A stretch of DNA of 64,000 nt, from assembly GCA_922989275.2 (NCBI GenBank), contig OV277857.1, positions 5,270,001-5,334,000 of the forward strand, in the 5' to 3' direction. Of the stretch, positions 20,507-32,805 are shown one piece after another. The notes beneath the pieces are model-generated. The model worked only from the letters and a program-made list of their open reading frames with translations. It did no database searches and was not told the DNA's origin. The position numbers were made by a program, and so were the translations under genes. Position 1 is the stretch's first letter. Every line of letters starts with the position of its first letter. The stretch comes from Gari tellinella. Its lineage: Eukaryota > Mollusca > Bivalvia > Cardiida > Psammobiidae.

Positions 20507-20645
20507 CCGAGGTTATAAAGCGTTTGAGCTGAGTCTGAGTGTGTTCCCAAGCATTTGGTTGGTCAGATTTGAGCCTAGGCTCAAATCTGACCAATCAAAT
20601 GCTTGGGAATGAGTTTAGACTCTAGACAAAAGCTTTATAACCTCG
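20507..20645. mobile_element. Repeat G copy 1 (palindromic element)
   Basis: The whole element is close to one palindrome. Ends CCGAGGTTATAAAGCGTTTG / AAAGCTTTATAACCTCGG; a perfect inner palindrome of about 50 bp is centred on GAGCCTAGGCTC with CAAATCTGACCAATCAAATG. Related copies near 23215, 24880, 30203 and 35494. Confidence 0.7.
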
Positions 20646-20746
20646 GAGCTCAGGCATCGTTCTGTACAGACGGTCGGTTGCTGTGGCCATATGCAGCGTA
20701 CCGATATCAACAGACCTTCGCCCGATCCTATTAGGGATGCTCTTCT

Positions 20747-21226
20747 TTAACCCTTTCCCCTATAGCCTCTCTCTAGTACAGTGGAGAATCTGTTATTCTT
20801 TCCCGTTTAAACGCAAACGTACGCAAACGCAAAGCACTAAAATGTAGAAAAGTACAACTTTTGGATAAGTCTGATAATTCATGTTTATGTTGGTGGCAAA
20901 CAGTTTGGAGCCTGATCAGACGCCGGGTTACCCGGCGTCTGATCTGGCTCCAAACTGTTTGCACTGCAAATAATAGTTTTAGCGTAAACGCGTTTATTGG
21001 GAATGAATAACAGATTCTCCACTGTATTTAAGATAGGTGACAACTTAAAGCAGGTTGAAAGTATAGCAGAATGCGCCTTCAGTCTGTTTTAAGCTACCGT
21101 CTGCTAGAATATAGCAAATATTTCTTATAAAACATATTCATGACTGTATAAATGGGGACTATTTTCCTCAGTGGAGGAATAAATTTAATGCGCTAAAAGG
21201 CGCTTAACTATGGGAGAAAGAGTTGA
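20747..21226. mobile_element. MITE-C copy, interrupted by MITE-A
   Basis: TTAACCCTTTCCCCTATAGC is split at the family's CTAGTATTTAAGATAGGTGA position by a MITE-A copy; MITE-C sequence resumes with TTTAAGATAGGTGACAACTT. The right end GAGAAAGAGTTGA is slightly mutated. Hairpin centre partly deleted. Confidence 0.75.
20777..21026 (+). mobile_element. MITE-A copy, inside MITE-C
   Basis: Complete element. The host TA is duplicated on both sides, which directly shows the TA target preference. Confidence 0.9.
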
Positions 21227-21849
21227 AACAAAGTTTGTAATTGTTAAAATTACGACATCAGCGCCCACCCTTTTACTTCCAAAATTTATCATCTTTCTTT
21301 ACCTCAATTTCACTGACTATGATAATGAAAGCGGCATAAAACATTTCTTACATGCACTTAGACATTGTAACATGCCTTCTGAAGTGGTGGATTTTGTAGT
21401 GACTTTACTTGTATACCATTTGTCTGCCGCAATAAGCTTGCCTTGTTACGAAATCAACAATATTTTACATGTATAGTTTCATATCTCTCTTTTCCACACG
21501 TCCATGGGAAACTATTCCAAAATCTTGGTGGGTGGGGCAATTTAGCAAACTGCGTTTTTTTTAATTCGGTAAGCTTATGCGCTGAGAAGGAGGTAACGAC
21601 AGGTTTAAAACGTCCGCTTACGTGTTTACCCAGTGTCGTCTGACACGACTATATCCGAAGTTTATACATGTTTATAATGAATTGCAAACTCTCGTCTGCT
21701 TTGTGCAAACACGACATTATTTCGATCTCGTGCGATATTTTTCAGCTTTATTCCAATGAAGCCCTGATACACACATGGCTTTGGTGTAATCGTGTTTGCG
21801 AATAGAAAACAGAAACGTTGCGACACTGATTGTTTGAAAAGGAGCGATC
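21227..21849. other. Intergenic stretch, nothing recognised
   Basis: Two open frames of 66-88 codons here show no splice context or recognisable residues. Confidence 0.4.
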
Positions 21850-22057
21850 TGTTAGCCCTTCCCCACCCACAAAATCACCTCTTTTCAAATTTTAAATCTA
21901 TATTTATTATTCTGTCAGCATTGATGCTTTTTTGTCTAAAATCGCAATATGAGTGCCAAAGTTTTGGTCCTGATCAGACGCCGAATTACTCGGCGTCTGA
22001 TCTGGATCCAATATGTTTACATATGTCAATCACGAGTCAGTAAGCATGCACAAGGGT
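21850..22057. mobile_element. MITE-B copy, worn
   Basis: TTAGCCCTTCCCCACCC at the left and GCACAAGGGTAAAC at the right. The hairpin 21958-22016 keeps GATCAGACGCCGAATTACTC and GGCGTCTGATCTGGATCCAA. Confidence 0.5.
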
Positions 22058-22285
22058 AAACTTTCTTGGTATAGGATGACGGGTTTCCGTTTAACTAGCG
22101 GGACATACAATTGGATTTAAGGATTTTATTGGGCATCCCTTGGCGCCAGATAAACGGTCGTCCGTTACTGGACCTCGCTTGTCTACGGAGGACACCGGAC
22201 ATTGGTGTTTACATGAATCGACCTTGATCAACAGTTAAAACTGAAAATAAAACCCTGCCCCTATTCTGCTATACGCGTGTAGACT

Positions 22286-22620
22286 TGAATTTGCATACAG
22301 TTTGTATCCAGATAAGACGCCGATTGACCCGGTGTCTGATATTGGGTCCAAAACTTTTGACGTTTTGTTAACAAAAAACTTTAAATTTAGTTTGAATTTT
22401 GAAGAACGAAACTAAAAGACAGATGGCAATACTGGGTAAATAGTACGCTATCTGACCATGTTGCCATAGTTACGCAACTTTTATATTGGTGTTAACCATC
22501 CCTATTTTTATAACAGATCCCGCTTTAAAATTTTCGAATGCTTAACTCTTTCACTTCTAAATTCTATCGCCTGCTTTAACCCTCTCACCGCCGAATTATA
22601 TCATCTGTATCAATAGTATA
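22286..22620. other. MITE-B fragments
   Basis: 22296-22352: hairpin remnant (CAGTTTGTATCCAGATAAGA ... GTGTCTGATATTGGGTCC). 22543-22618: two overlapping MITE-B left ends (TTAACTCTTTCACTTC and TTAACCCTCTCACCGCC). Confidence 0.45.
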
Positions 22621-22639
22621 ATCGGCACTATTTTTTTTC

Positions 22640-22935
22640 TGAATGTAGATTACTATTATCATTAGATTTAATAATAATAATGATAATAATAATAAATGAA
22701 TAATGCAAAAATAAATAAAAAAATATAATAATAATTATTATAATGATTATAATTATAATAATTTTAATAATCGTAATAATAGTAATGACAACCAGAATAA
22801 TAATGATTATCGTCACCATTATCACCATCATCACAATCACTAGCATTATTATAATAATTATTAGTGTTATAATTAAATACAATTTATTATTATTATTGTT
22901 ATTCAATACTGATAACAGTAGTTTTTTTTTTATAC
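22640..22935. repeat. Degenerate ATT/ATA simple-sequence tract
   Basis: Almost pure A+T with repeated AATAATAATA, ATTATTATT and ATTATCACCATC variants. Long isoleucine-rich open frames on both strands are a by-product. Confidence 0.8.
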
Positions 22936-23214
22936 ATTAATGCGACCAATGTTTTAGGAACTACTGTTTTATGAAGTGCCATAGACATTGTAGTAAATAA
23001 AAAGCACACTTAAATATTAAAATACGGATATGTTCGCCGAAAGCGACTTTGAGATATAGAAATTCCTCTGCAAAAACATAATTTTTCGACTGAAAAGAGG
23101 TCGAGTTTTCGATGTCTGGCTGTACATTGCCAACCCTCTACTATCGATGCCATTTGCATAAAAGTTTGATAGTGTAAGATGTCCTTCTAACATTGATTTG
23201 AGCCCTTTTGGACA
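22936..23214. other. Intergenic stretch, nothing recognised
   Basis: No assigned repeat. Confidence 0.35.
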
Positions 23215-23344
23215 ATGCAAGGACCAACGGTTATACGGCGTTTGAGATAGATCGTTTCCAAACCGTTTTCGGTCTGACTTTAACCTGACCATTCAGGAGA
23301 TTGGGGCGACCTCAGACACATCTCAAACGCCATATCTCTGAACC
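23215..23344. mobile_element. Repeat G relative
   Basis: TATACGGCGTTTGAGATAGA and ACACATCTCAAACGCCATAT form the outer inverted pair; the inner palindrome is decayed. Confidence 0.45.
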
Positions 23345-23406
23345 ATTATAGTCAGCTACACCTCTATTGAGTACGGCGAAAGCCTCAATCTCAGTAGAGT
23401 CGTTAG

Positions 23407-23643
23407 TTAAGTCTTTCACCGCCATTGGTGCCAAAAGACGACTTTGCAAACTGTTTGGACCCTGATCAGACGTTGCGTTATCATGATCCAAACTGTTTGA
23501 GACTCGTATCGACATTTCTTCAATCAAAACAGCCCTAAATCTGACTTTTAAAATATTGCAGACGACACTACAAATACAGACGATATTTTAGCGGTAAGAG
23601 GGTTAAAGCAGACGGAAAAACGTGGTGATTAAAGAGTTATTAA
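23407..23643. mobile_element. MITE-B copy, long form
   Basis: TTAAGTCTTTCACCGCC at the left. The hairpin 23446-23500 is collapsed. The right part includes GCGGTAAGAGGGTTAAAGCA and reaches TTAA at 23640, the same extended right side as the copy at 53711-53954. Confidence 0.65.
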
Positions 23644-24879
23644 ACTACAACTTAAACGAAAAACGGACATTATACTGTCAATCAATATCATATGCAGCGT
23701 TGCCAAAACGATGATTGATTAGGATTCACTATGTCGATTGTCTCATTAAACACTTTGATTTCGTTATAAATATTATGGAGATGGATTAGACATTTTAGGC
23801 GAATCGGAATTGTCCAGGCCCATGTTGATTGGTTATGTTTTCCTTTGGAACTCCGTGGCAATTGGTTAAAGATTCAATTAAAAAAAGGCGATATGATAAA
23901 TATTACATCCCCAAATATCCAGACAAAGGTTTTCGCATATGTCATACAGTAGGTGGTCAAATATTTATACATGTATTCAATAATAAATAGTTCTATAGTT
24001 TGAACTTTGATATAAAAATGACATTGCTAATGCTATTCCGAATATTTGACAACAAACAACTATTAATCTGCCTTCCTTCCAAATGTAGAAGTCATGTTAA
24101 ACAAGCTGTCAGTTTGTGCGTGTGGCAGGGACATATTCCCGAGCCAACTGACACCTACACGGTGAGTGGTCCGCACAGCTGGTAGTGAATTACCCTGATC
24201 CGTGCGCCCAAGATAACCCGGCTTGTATGTTGATCTAGACCACTCGAACACACTTATATCGCATTAATTGTTAATTACAGTTTACTGTTCTTCGATGAGG
24301 CATAAGAGGGTACTGGATTTCAGGGGCCATTACCACCGTGTAAGCACGGATAACAAGCACTACACCAGCAAAAGCCATAATGTAAAACCTCTCAGACAAA
24401 CTGAAGGACACCGACAAACAAGAAAAATAACGCTGCCTCATTGTTTAAGCACGGATAAAAGTACTTCACGGGTATGAGTACCATTTGGGTCTATCCACAA
24501 TCAGCTACCTTAAATGGAATGTATAGATACAGGTTTGGGGGATACCATATACTGCTTTATGCAATCATGTCCAGCGCTGGTACACCGGATTAGCAATTGG
24601 CACAAATACAACCATTTAATTAGTAAAGGTCAAGTGAATTTGTGATAAAAACCACTGCAGCAACAATTATGCAATTTTGTCATGATGGCTAAGTGGTAAA
24701 CATACATGTAGCATATGTTGAACAAGAGCGGACCCAGAACTTCAGCTAAGGGCACAGCATGGGGGGAGGGGTGAAAAGAAAACTGTGCCGGACGTTATGA
24801 GGAAAAGAACTTTTGGATATTGTAAATAGTATTGATCAAACTAACGTGTGACGTTTTAATTCCAGTAACAACCGGAATA
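23644..24879. other. Intergenic stretch, nothing recognised
   Basis: No local repeat family detected. A GC-richer patch at 24060-24250 has short overlapping frames without splice support. Confidence 0.4.
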
Positions 24880-25105
24880 TATGCTTTATAAAGCGTTTGC
24901 CATGAAATTGAAATCGTTCATAAGATCGATTTGTTGGTTCGTCAGATTTGAGCATGCTGCTTATACCAATCATTCGTTGAAAACGATCTTAGAAACATCT
25001 CAAAACTCCGCGATTGATCTCAAGCTTGTGATTGATCATATGTGAGCATTGAAAAGCTTGAGAACGATACCAGACACATCTCGAACGTTTAATAAGGTTG
25101 TAGTT
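24880..25105. mobile_element. Repeat G copy, extended and decayed
   Basis: TTTATAAAGCGTTTGCC at the left, CGTCAGATTTGAGCATGCTG centrally, and AACGTTTAATAAGGTTG at the right. Confidence 0.45.
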
Positions 25106-26657
25106 ATGTTTGAATACGCCCATGAGTGCGTGCATGTTGTCTATTTCACGCACACATATATATAGGCCGCTGCGCTAGTGAGTGGGCTGTTGAGGACGGG
25201 TTTATTTTCTTAAACATTTTTAAAGTAAACGATCCACTATATTGAGGAGGATTTTAATACGACTGCTGAATATTACGAATTCAATATGTGTTATCTTCAT
25301 AGAGTTCCATGGTTTGACGGTGCCTTGAGCACATTGCCAGAGGCTTTCTGTTTAACTTTCAAATTAGTATCTAAGAAAGAAACACGCTGTGATACATCAC
25401 GCTACAGAAACAATGGTGAACTCGTTAGTTTTCCAGGAAGAAAATATAGAACAACATAATAATTCACATTTCTAAAACATAAATTTCTTCAAAATACTCT
25501 GATGTGACTCAAAAAGCTTGCATTGGTCATCCGATAGCAATCGTGCTTGACCGTAAAGGAGACTCCCTGTTTTACCTTCTCAAATCGATTTTTTTTATCA
25601 GTTTGTCTAATTCATGAACTCACCCTTCCATTGACTATTTTTATATACATACTAAAATTGTATTCTTCATTTTTAATTATGTACATTATCTAATATTATT
25701 CTTTAAGAAAACATGTTTTGTGAACGTTATCCTAATTTCAAGATTTAGACAACATCAACATTATAGTTTTGTTATAATCATATTCTATATGCTATATCAT
25801 TTACATTCAAGATCAATTTCTATATAGAACTCTTTCAAATGAGTGCATAGATAGATATTTAGATAGTAAATGCAAACAATATATCATACAAATAGCGGGT
25901 AAAACATTTGGGAAATCATTTGGCAAGTGTTAATTACATTTATCAAATATAACGTGTTTTAATTAGCCTTTAGCTTATGCATCTATACTCGTTTCGACAA
26001 ATAGTGTGCAAGCTTTGTGGTGAGGGGGTAGCCATGTCCCGAGGAGTAATAGCATGTGTCCGTTTTGTAAAGCTAATTTACAGAGGGTAACGGTATTGTT
26101 TAATTTCAAACGCATTTTTACTCCAGTAACTGCTGTCATTTTAGATAGATTGGAGTATACTAAGAAACCGAGCACGGTCTTTGAAAACAGTAATGTAGTG
26201 TAACTTCAATTAGAAGTTGAACATATTTTTAAACCATCAGTGATTATCAACACGCCAATCGTTTGACTAAAGATACCTGTAACAAAAGAATCACACATAC
26301 TATTTAACGATCCCCTTTCTGTTTTATAACCACAGAAACGGTTTTCCTAAGATTTGTCGTTGAACATATTGTAGAACTATCTGAATCTGCTATGAAACTC
26401 TTATCTGTAATCGTTCAATGTATTGCTATAAACCATTTCAAATAGATGACAAGGGTCTTAAAATTAGACAAACATACTGAAGTTAGTTCAATTAAACAAT
26501 GTTTTATATATATAGTTACACACATATATCATATCATCAGTATGGAACTGAATTGAAACTTTTACAAACTAGTAAGTTAATTTGACCAAATAGTTATGAC
26601 CAATTGTTCAAACTTTAAGACAATTTATACGAATTTACTACGAACCGAATTCAATTA
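25106..26657. other. AT-rich intergenic stretch, nothing recognised
   Basis: No MITE hairpins, one of the longest such gaps in the window. Confidence 0.4.
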
Positions 26658-26883
26658 ACTATTCCCCGTAGTTTTATTCAGCATTGAAGGCAGGCGTTTT
26701 CTTAATGCATGCTCAAAGCAAAACAGACTACTAATTCTGTTTTAATTTCAGTTTGTTTTAAGTTAGAATGTGCTACGATACAGAAAATATTTCTTAGGAT
26801 ACATGTTCATGACTGTAAATTGGAAACATTTTCTTCAGTTAAGAAATAATTCAAAAATGCGTATCTGTGGAGTAATAGGTTGT
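26658..26883. mobile_element. MITE-C copy, old
   Basis: TATTCCCCGTAGTTTTATTC at the left; decayed cassette 2 arms (CTCAAAGCAAAACAGACTA / TCAGTTTGTTTTAAG); GGATACATGTTCATGACTGT and TGTGGAGTAATAGGTTG at the right. Confidence 0.55.
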
Positions 26884-27799
26884 TTATTTCTTCTTCGAAT
26901 TGGCTATGTACATTAAGATGAGCATAGATACTTTATGATTTATTCAATGAAGTACTTTTGAAACATATGTTTGATTTTAAAACCCATATAACCAATATAA
27001 CTAAATAATAATAAATATAGTAACATATACTATAACAAGACGCATTTTAAAATGTGTCACTTTATTGCTAAACTGTCAATTGTTTATAAGATGTGGTTAT
27101 TTTAATTTAAAATAGATATTTCGTCCTTTTTTCTTTAATCAGGTGAAATTTGTGAATTTTGTGTTGCAAATATAATTTCCCTCTGCATTACAGACTAACG
27201 TTTATACTTACGTTGATTTGACGTCAATGGAATGGGCAGTTCTACTTTTGGTATACCTTGTTGTCTAATGGTTTTGCAATATCTTTCAAAACAGTGTAAG
27301 TTGTTGTTCATTTGTATATGCTGTAGAAACTATTTATGGAGACAATACATGTACTCAAAGAACTTCAATACCATCTGATTAAACTTCCATATATTCATTC
27401 TTATGCAACAAGTTGGTATCGATGATAAACATCTTAAAAGTCAAAAACAAACATTAGTTAGATCACTTTTGGTTGAAATCGTTTTTATATATAAAATATC
27501 AAATGGTCTGTTTGACAGTGTTTATGTTTTGAAGCCATTTGTTGTTTTCTTTATTGTAAAACATTATATTTCCTCGACAGGAAAAGAACGGGCACTATAA
27601 GATAATTACGATTCGTATAAATAAACTCAATTTTGCTGTAAAGGGTAGAATCAGACTATAAAATTTAGCAGAGAAAATATTTAAATGCAAGTATTCCACT
27701 GTTGCTAAGAAAATAGAAGTTTCGAAATATATTTTGATATTGACTAATTTCTAACAAGTGTTTTATAGACGATATTTTTATCAATATTTTCTCTTTTTT
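26884..27799. other. AT-rich intergenic stretch, nothing recognised
   Basis: No assigned feature. Confidence 0.4.
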
Positions 27800-27961
27800 G
27801 GGTGTCCGTGACCAATAGGTTATAGTCACTATGACAACCACAAAGCTACTCACAGCTGTATGTTCGAATCCCGAACCATTTTTCATGTGCAGAATCCTTC
27901 CTGCTGGCTTTCAGAAGGTCGGTGGTTCTTCCCAGTTGTCGATTTGTGCCTGTAATTGAGT
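27800..27961 (+). mobile_element. tRNA-derived SINE (mollusc V-SINE/RUDI-like)
   Basis: The head resembles a tRNA. GGGTGTCCGTGACCAATAGG carries an A-box-like segment (TGACCAATAGGTTATAG), and GTATGTTCGAATCCC matches the B box. About 30 bp downstream, TTTCAGAAGGTCGGTGGTTC resembles the conserved central domain seen in mollusc V-SINEs (from memory of the family). The tail is cut by a MITE-E at 27962. It is too diverged to be a functional tRNA. Confidence 0.6.
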
Positions 27962-28212
27962 ATAAACTCCTTCACCCCTGAACCTTTTAATGGACAATTC
28001 CAATTTCAAAATAAGTCTAGTTCATGTTTTCCTTTTACGGTTGATTTTAACTATATATTTCAAAATGACAAATAGTGTAGAGCCTGATCAGAGTGATCCT
28101 TAATTAGTCCTCTGATCAGGGTCGACACTGTTTGCATAGGACAAGTGTAACCCTTACAGGTACACTGTTTGTAAATGACGACTATAATCGTCGCTAGGGT
28201 TGAATTTGTTAA
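27962..28212. mobile_element. MITE-E copy, best preserved
   Basis: Family description: TTAA-flanked, CTCATTCACTCCTGAAAC-type left side (here AACTCCTTCACCCCTGAACC), AATGGACAATTCCAATTTC, AGTCTAGTTCATG, hairpin 28075-28133 (CCTGATCAGAGTGATCC / TCCTCTGATCAGGGTCGACA), GGTACACTGTTTGTAAATGA, and ACTATAATCGTCGCTAGGG before the final TTAA. Confidence 0.7.
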
Positions 28213-29616
28213 GGGCATCTTTTGTAAATTAGCTGGACTTCATAATGTGACTAAAATCTTAACAACTTCAAAACCCTTTAACTAACTGCATTGTACATTT
28301 GATCTACCATCTGATGAAAATCATGCAATTGACTGAGCTGAGTCAGCTAAACAAGGTGAAACTGAATGCATAGTAAAATTCAAATATTATGGCCTCTCAA
28401 AAGACACTCTTTTACGCTAAAACTTTGTCAAAAAGAGGGTGATGTTTTAGACAGGGTGAAAGTAAATCAGAAAGTTTCTATTGGAACTCACTGCTTTACT
28501 TTTAGTCTGCTTCTAATTCCAACTAATTTCTATGTATTTAATAATCGTTTTGTCCATTGCAAGTATGGAAATAGCATGCCACACTATCTGCATTTGTTTA
28601 TTATCACAGCAATTATACGTTTTGATACTGCTAGAAAAACACAATGACAATCGGCGATCGAGTGGCTATATATGGGAATGGGTGGGAATGTTTGCTACCC
28701 AGTTATATTCTGAATAAATCGGAATGAACCTTGGAACAACTTTTTGCATGTTTACACACGTGTGTAGTCCATTCACGCGTCATACATCGACTTATAAGGA
28801 AGCTTATTAGCTAAAAATACGTATCGAGATGGTAAAACAACATTGCCAGGTTATGTAATAAATAGAATATAACAAAGGTGTTTATAATTTATTGGATTAA
28901 TTAAACTCGTCTTTTAGAAAACGATTAGAACTCGGCAAGCCTCGTTTTTATTATTTTCTGTAAGACTCGTTTTGTAATTCCAGTAAATTATGAACACTCG
29001 TGTAATATCCTATCTACCTTTTGTACATGTATATCACTTGACGGCAGTCTATGTCTCTTATCAATGCGCTCATTCATATGCCAGCATATATGCTTTAAAC
29101 ATATAAGCTCATTTCATTTATACGAAATATTTTTCAAAGATATTATAGTTCATGTAATGCTTGTATTTTACTAATTCTTAAAGATGCACATTCCTGAAGA
29201 CTTTAAACGGCCCCAATATCCATTCTAAAACTTTCATAAAGTACGTAAATAAAAAATTATCTTGTGGTATTTCCTTTGATGTAGCATCCAAACTATGTTA
29301 TCTTTTAATATAGTTTTTGGCTTTGCAATATATGTAAACTCATGGATTAACTAGTAATTATATGTTTGGTGTATTTATAGTTTGGTCCACATCAGGTACA
29401 ATCAGAAATGAAAATAAAAAAATGAGACAAATAAATGGAAAAACAAGGGTATAATTTTCAAAACAGCGAGATTATGTACAATCCGTGAAGGTCTTCTTTT
29501 AAATCTTAAGTTGTTTATGGAAGCTTTGAAATAAAAGAGAAAGGTGGAAAACGAATGTGTCATCTAGATACAAATACATTAACCATTTTCATATGACTAT
29601 AAAAATAATACAGGTT
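28213..29616. other. AT-rich intergenic stretch with one cassette 2 remnant
   Basis: 28447-28516 is a degraded cassette 2 hairpin (ACAGGGTGAAAGTAAATCAG / TGCTTTACTTTTAGTCTGCT). Otherwise nothing seen. Confidence 0.4.
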
Positions 29617-29690
29617 TTCACAAATACTTTGGACCAAGATCAGACTCCAGGAAACTCACAGCCCAGTCAGGATTTAAACTGTTTCACTTA
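29617..29690. repeat. Decayed cassette 1 hairpin
   Basis: CTTTGGACCAAGATCAGACT and AGTCAGGATTTAAACTGTTT; no flanking MITE ends found. Confidence 0.45.
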
Positions 29691-30726
29691 CGTTTTGATG
29701 TGTCTGTACTTAGAACACGATATACATTTCAGAAATTTTCTCATGATATGGGTAAATCAATTCTAACACTCTAAAGAATTAAAGATTCCCCCGTAATGAG
29801 ACACAAACTGATCTGCTGATGCATTTAAAGTCAAAACTGCACGAATACAGCCAGATTATAGCAAGGCTTATTTGCACATTTTACTCTACAGTCTAGACAA
29901 ACAACATATGCATATGTTTGCTACCTCATTCGCCCCTGATACTTTCAATAGACTATTTAAGTTTCCATCGGAGTCTAGTCCATATTACGAATTGATAATA
30001 GTGTAGACTCTAACCAGGGATCTTCTTTAGGAGTCCTCAGATGTTGATCTACACTGTTTGAAAAAGACGATTAATCTATTCTCATTTACATTGCGTTTAT
30101 AAGTTGCATTTATTCATTGTTTGGGTTGTAGACTATATGCATTTCGAGTGAAATTGTCTCTATTCTTCACTGTGTTTAGCTATTAAACATTCCTTGTCCA
30201 AAGGTTATAAAGCATTTGAGTTGATTCTGATATCGATCTTAAGTGTTTGGTTTGTCAGCTTTGAGCAAACATTTTATAAATTTGGACCGTGAGGTTTGGT
30301 ATGAATTTAGACATCTTCAATGCAACTTTTCATTTTCTTTCGAATGTTGATTGTTTCCTTCTGTTCAACATACGAATGAATATCTGAACCAAGTTCTTTT
30401 TCTACCGTTACAGTAGATTTGATTTCATCATTTCAATTTTAACTGCCAACCCTTTATCTGAAACGCATAAAACAATAGACATGCAAGTTTCGGTTTTTAT
30501 CTTAACTTACGACAATAAAACATAATGATACAAAGACTCTAACTACCCAACGTTGTTATATATTTGATCCAGTCATGGATTACGTGACAATTGTGCATAT
30601 TGTTTATTTAGTATTATTGATGATATACTGTTTTTATAAGACAAATAAAATGTGTTCTGTTCTGAAATGCAGTGTACAATTTGGTAAAATTCATTCATTC
30701 AAGCGATTCCAGCTTTTACGACGATT
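29691..30726. other. Intergenic stretch with MITE-E and repeat G remnants
   Basis: 30000-30062: MITE-E hairpin remnant (TGTAGACTCTAACCAGGGAT / GTTGATCTACACTGTTTG). 30203-30300: repeat G left half (AGGTTATAAAGCATTTGAG, TTGGTTTGTCAGCTTTGAGC). Remainder unassigned. Confidence 0.45.
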
Positions 30727-30978
30727 TTAACTCATTACCCCACCAAAACACCGTTTTACGCCTTCAATTTATCCCTCAACTGAAGAAAAAAGTTCCAATT
30801 TGTATTGTCAAGAACAAGAAAAATAAGAAATATGTTCAGTATTCTAGTAGATAATAGCTTAAAGCAGGCTGAGAGTAAAGCAGAATGTGCCTTATGGCGC
30901 ATTCTGCTTTACTTTCAGCCTGCTTTAAGGGATATTTTTTCTTTAAAACTAGAAACAGGCTATTGGGTAATGGGTTAA
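30727..30978. mobile_element. MITE-C copy, complete, reverse
   Basis: TTAACTCATTACCCCACC to AGGCTATTGGGTAATGGGTTAA-type end. Hairpin at about 30859-30929 with GTGCCTTATGGCGC centre. Confidence 0.75.
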
Positions 30979-30998
30979 AGAAGGCGCATTGTAATTGT

Positions 30999-31259
30999 TT
31001 AACCCTTTCACTGCATAACGACGCAATAACCCGTCTCACGTAAGTATTCTCTGCACATTGCATTTGTTTGAAAAAAAAAAGTTGTCTGCTTTTATATCTA
31101 AATTTTAGAATTTCAGATATTTTGATTTAAACTATTTATGCGAGTGTCAAACAATAAGTATGCAGATCAGACGCCTTGACGTTATACGTGGTGTGCTGAA
31201 CTGGACTGAATCTGTTTGCATTTTGTTCGTGTTGTCGAGTTTGGCAATGAAGGGGTTAA
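30999..31259. mobile_element. MITE-B copy
   Basis: TTAACCCTTTCACTGC and GGCAATGAAGGGGTTAA are exact inverted ends at TTAA. The hairpin is distorted (AGATCAGACGCCTTGACGTT). It starts 20 bp after a MITE-C. Confidence 0.75.
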
Positions 31260-31600
31260 GGCGGGAAACCACTTATGGCTGAATCAATGTAAAGTAGACA
31301 ACTCTTTCGAAAGATGCCTTTTCGCTCCTCTTCGTTTAAACGGACATCTGTCTTTAGCACCACCAGTAAGTCAGGGTGTGTTTTCTGTATACGATATCTG
31401 ATCGTACTATTAATTACATGTAGTTAACGTATTATCCAACCTCTTTGTTCGACACTATTTTCTTTCTATGAATATGTTATAGTACGCACATTTGATGCAT
31501 ACGCGGATTAATTTTAATGACATGATATAGTGCGATCAGTTTATGTTTGATTTACAATGTAATCAGTGTAATCCTACCATCGTTCATATTTGGGCGTCCC

Positions 31601-31818
31601 TTAACCCTTTCACTGATATGACGTCATTTCCTTAAAACAGTTGTCGTCTGCTGTTAACTTTCAAATATAAGTTTGAGGTAAATTTGGAAAGAGGAATATT
31701 GAAACGAGTGTCAAACAATTTGGATCCTGATCAGACGCCGCGTGACGCGGCGTCTGATCAGGATCAAATTTGTTTGCAAATAATAATTGTACTCGGGGTA
31801 AGGCGATGAAGGGGTTAA
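31601..31818. mobile_element. MITE-B copy, well preserved
   Basis: TTAACCCTTTCACTGATATG to AAGGCGATGAAGGGGTTAA. AGTTGTCGTCTGCTG lies near the left end. Near-perfect hairpin 31712-31775 (GGATCCTGATCAGACGCCGC arms, GTGAC tip). Confidence 0.8.
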
Positions 31819-32312
31819 ACAGAGTTATGTAAATGCTGGATGTTCATTCCGCGCTTAACAAACATGTTGTACAAACAGTTCGACGCTTGCACAGTAAACT
31901 TTCCGAGTTGCGGCCATGTTTATTCACTGCCAACTACGTACTTGTCAGTTGACCTTTAAACGTCATATAATAAACGGATTGGTATATTAGAATATTAGAA
32001 CTTGGATCAGGCGCCGAGGGTATCCGAATCTAGTTTGCAGGACGTGCCAACTGCTACAAAATCCTAACTTATGTCAATTTGAATATGCCTTGGCTTGAAG
32101 TAAAGCAATTTTTTTTCTCTTTCTCGTTCCAATATGCAATAAAATATTAGACAAAAATTAGCAAGTATATTTACAAGGCTCAAGGTTTTACATAAAGTTG
32201 TGGATCAATTTCATGTAAATTGCATTTGTCTGCCTGTTAGAAGTAAATGCTAAGTTATGTTCACCAAAGTTCTTACTATCTTAACCTTTCTTCACTAAAT
32301 TTAGTCTTATGT
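31819..32312. other. Intergenic stretch
   Basis: Only a MITE-B arm scrap at 31995-32042 (CTTGGATCAGGCGCCGAGGG). Confidence 0.4.
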
Positions 32313-32431
32313 TTAACCCTTTATCAGACAAAATATCGTCTGCTAACATTTGCAGTCTGCAATTGTCTGAAATAAATCCAATTCTTAAATTTTGACTGAA
32401 ACATTATTGATACGAGTGCCAAACAGTTTGG
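32313..32431. mobile_element. MITE-B left half
   Basis: TTAACCCTTTATCAGACAAA, ATCGTCTGCTAACATTTGCA, ending at GCCAAACAGTTTGGAC where the hairpin should begin. The rest is absent; 32432-32805 holds nothing recognised. Confidence 0.6.
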
Positions 32432-32805
32432 ACATTTTCCAATCAAAATAATTATCTAAAATATAAATTAAAACAAATGATAATTATTATGCTGCGATTA
32501 GACTAGTCTAATTTAGTCTAATGGTTTATTTTGTTCTATGGTAAACTGGAAGTTTTGGTGCACAAAAGCTGGTATTGTAATTGACTTGATGTTGACTCTT
32601 TGCCTGCTACAATTACTTTTTTTAATAGTTCAAAGATTTCAGGCACAAAACACAACATTTATTATCCCCAGCCAAAAGGCTAAGGGATACTGTTTTATGG
32701 TTGTACACTCTATCAACTGTAGTTTTTAATGGAATTAATCTTTACTCGGCACACATTGTATAAAAGTCCTTGACGGGATGCAATTATTGGCAAAATAGAA
32801 TACTT

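Noticed and set aside
22628..22940. Isoleucine-rich open frames on both strands resembling a membrane protein
   Set aside because: Produced by a degenerate ATT/ATA simple-sequence tract.
27800..27885. tRNA gene
   Set aside because: A- and B-box similarity is present but the cloverleaf arms are not complementary, and SINE body sequence follows.
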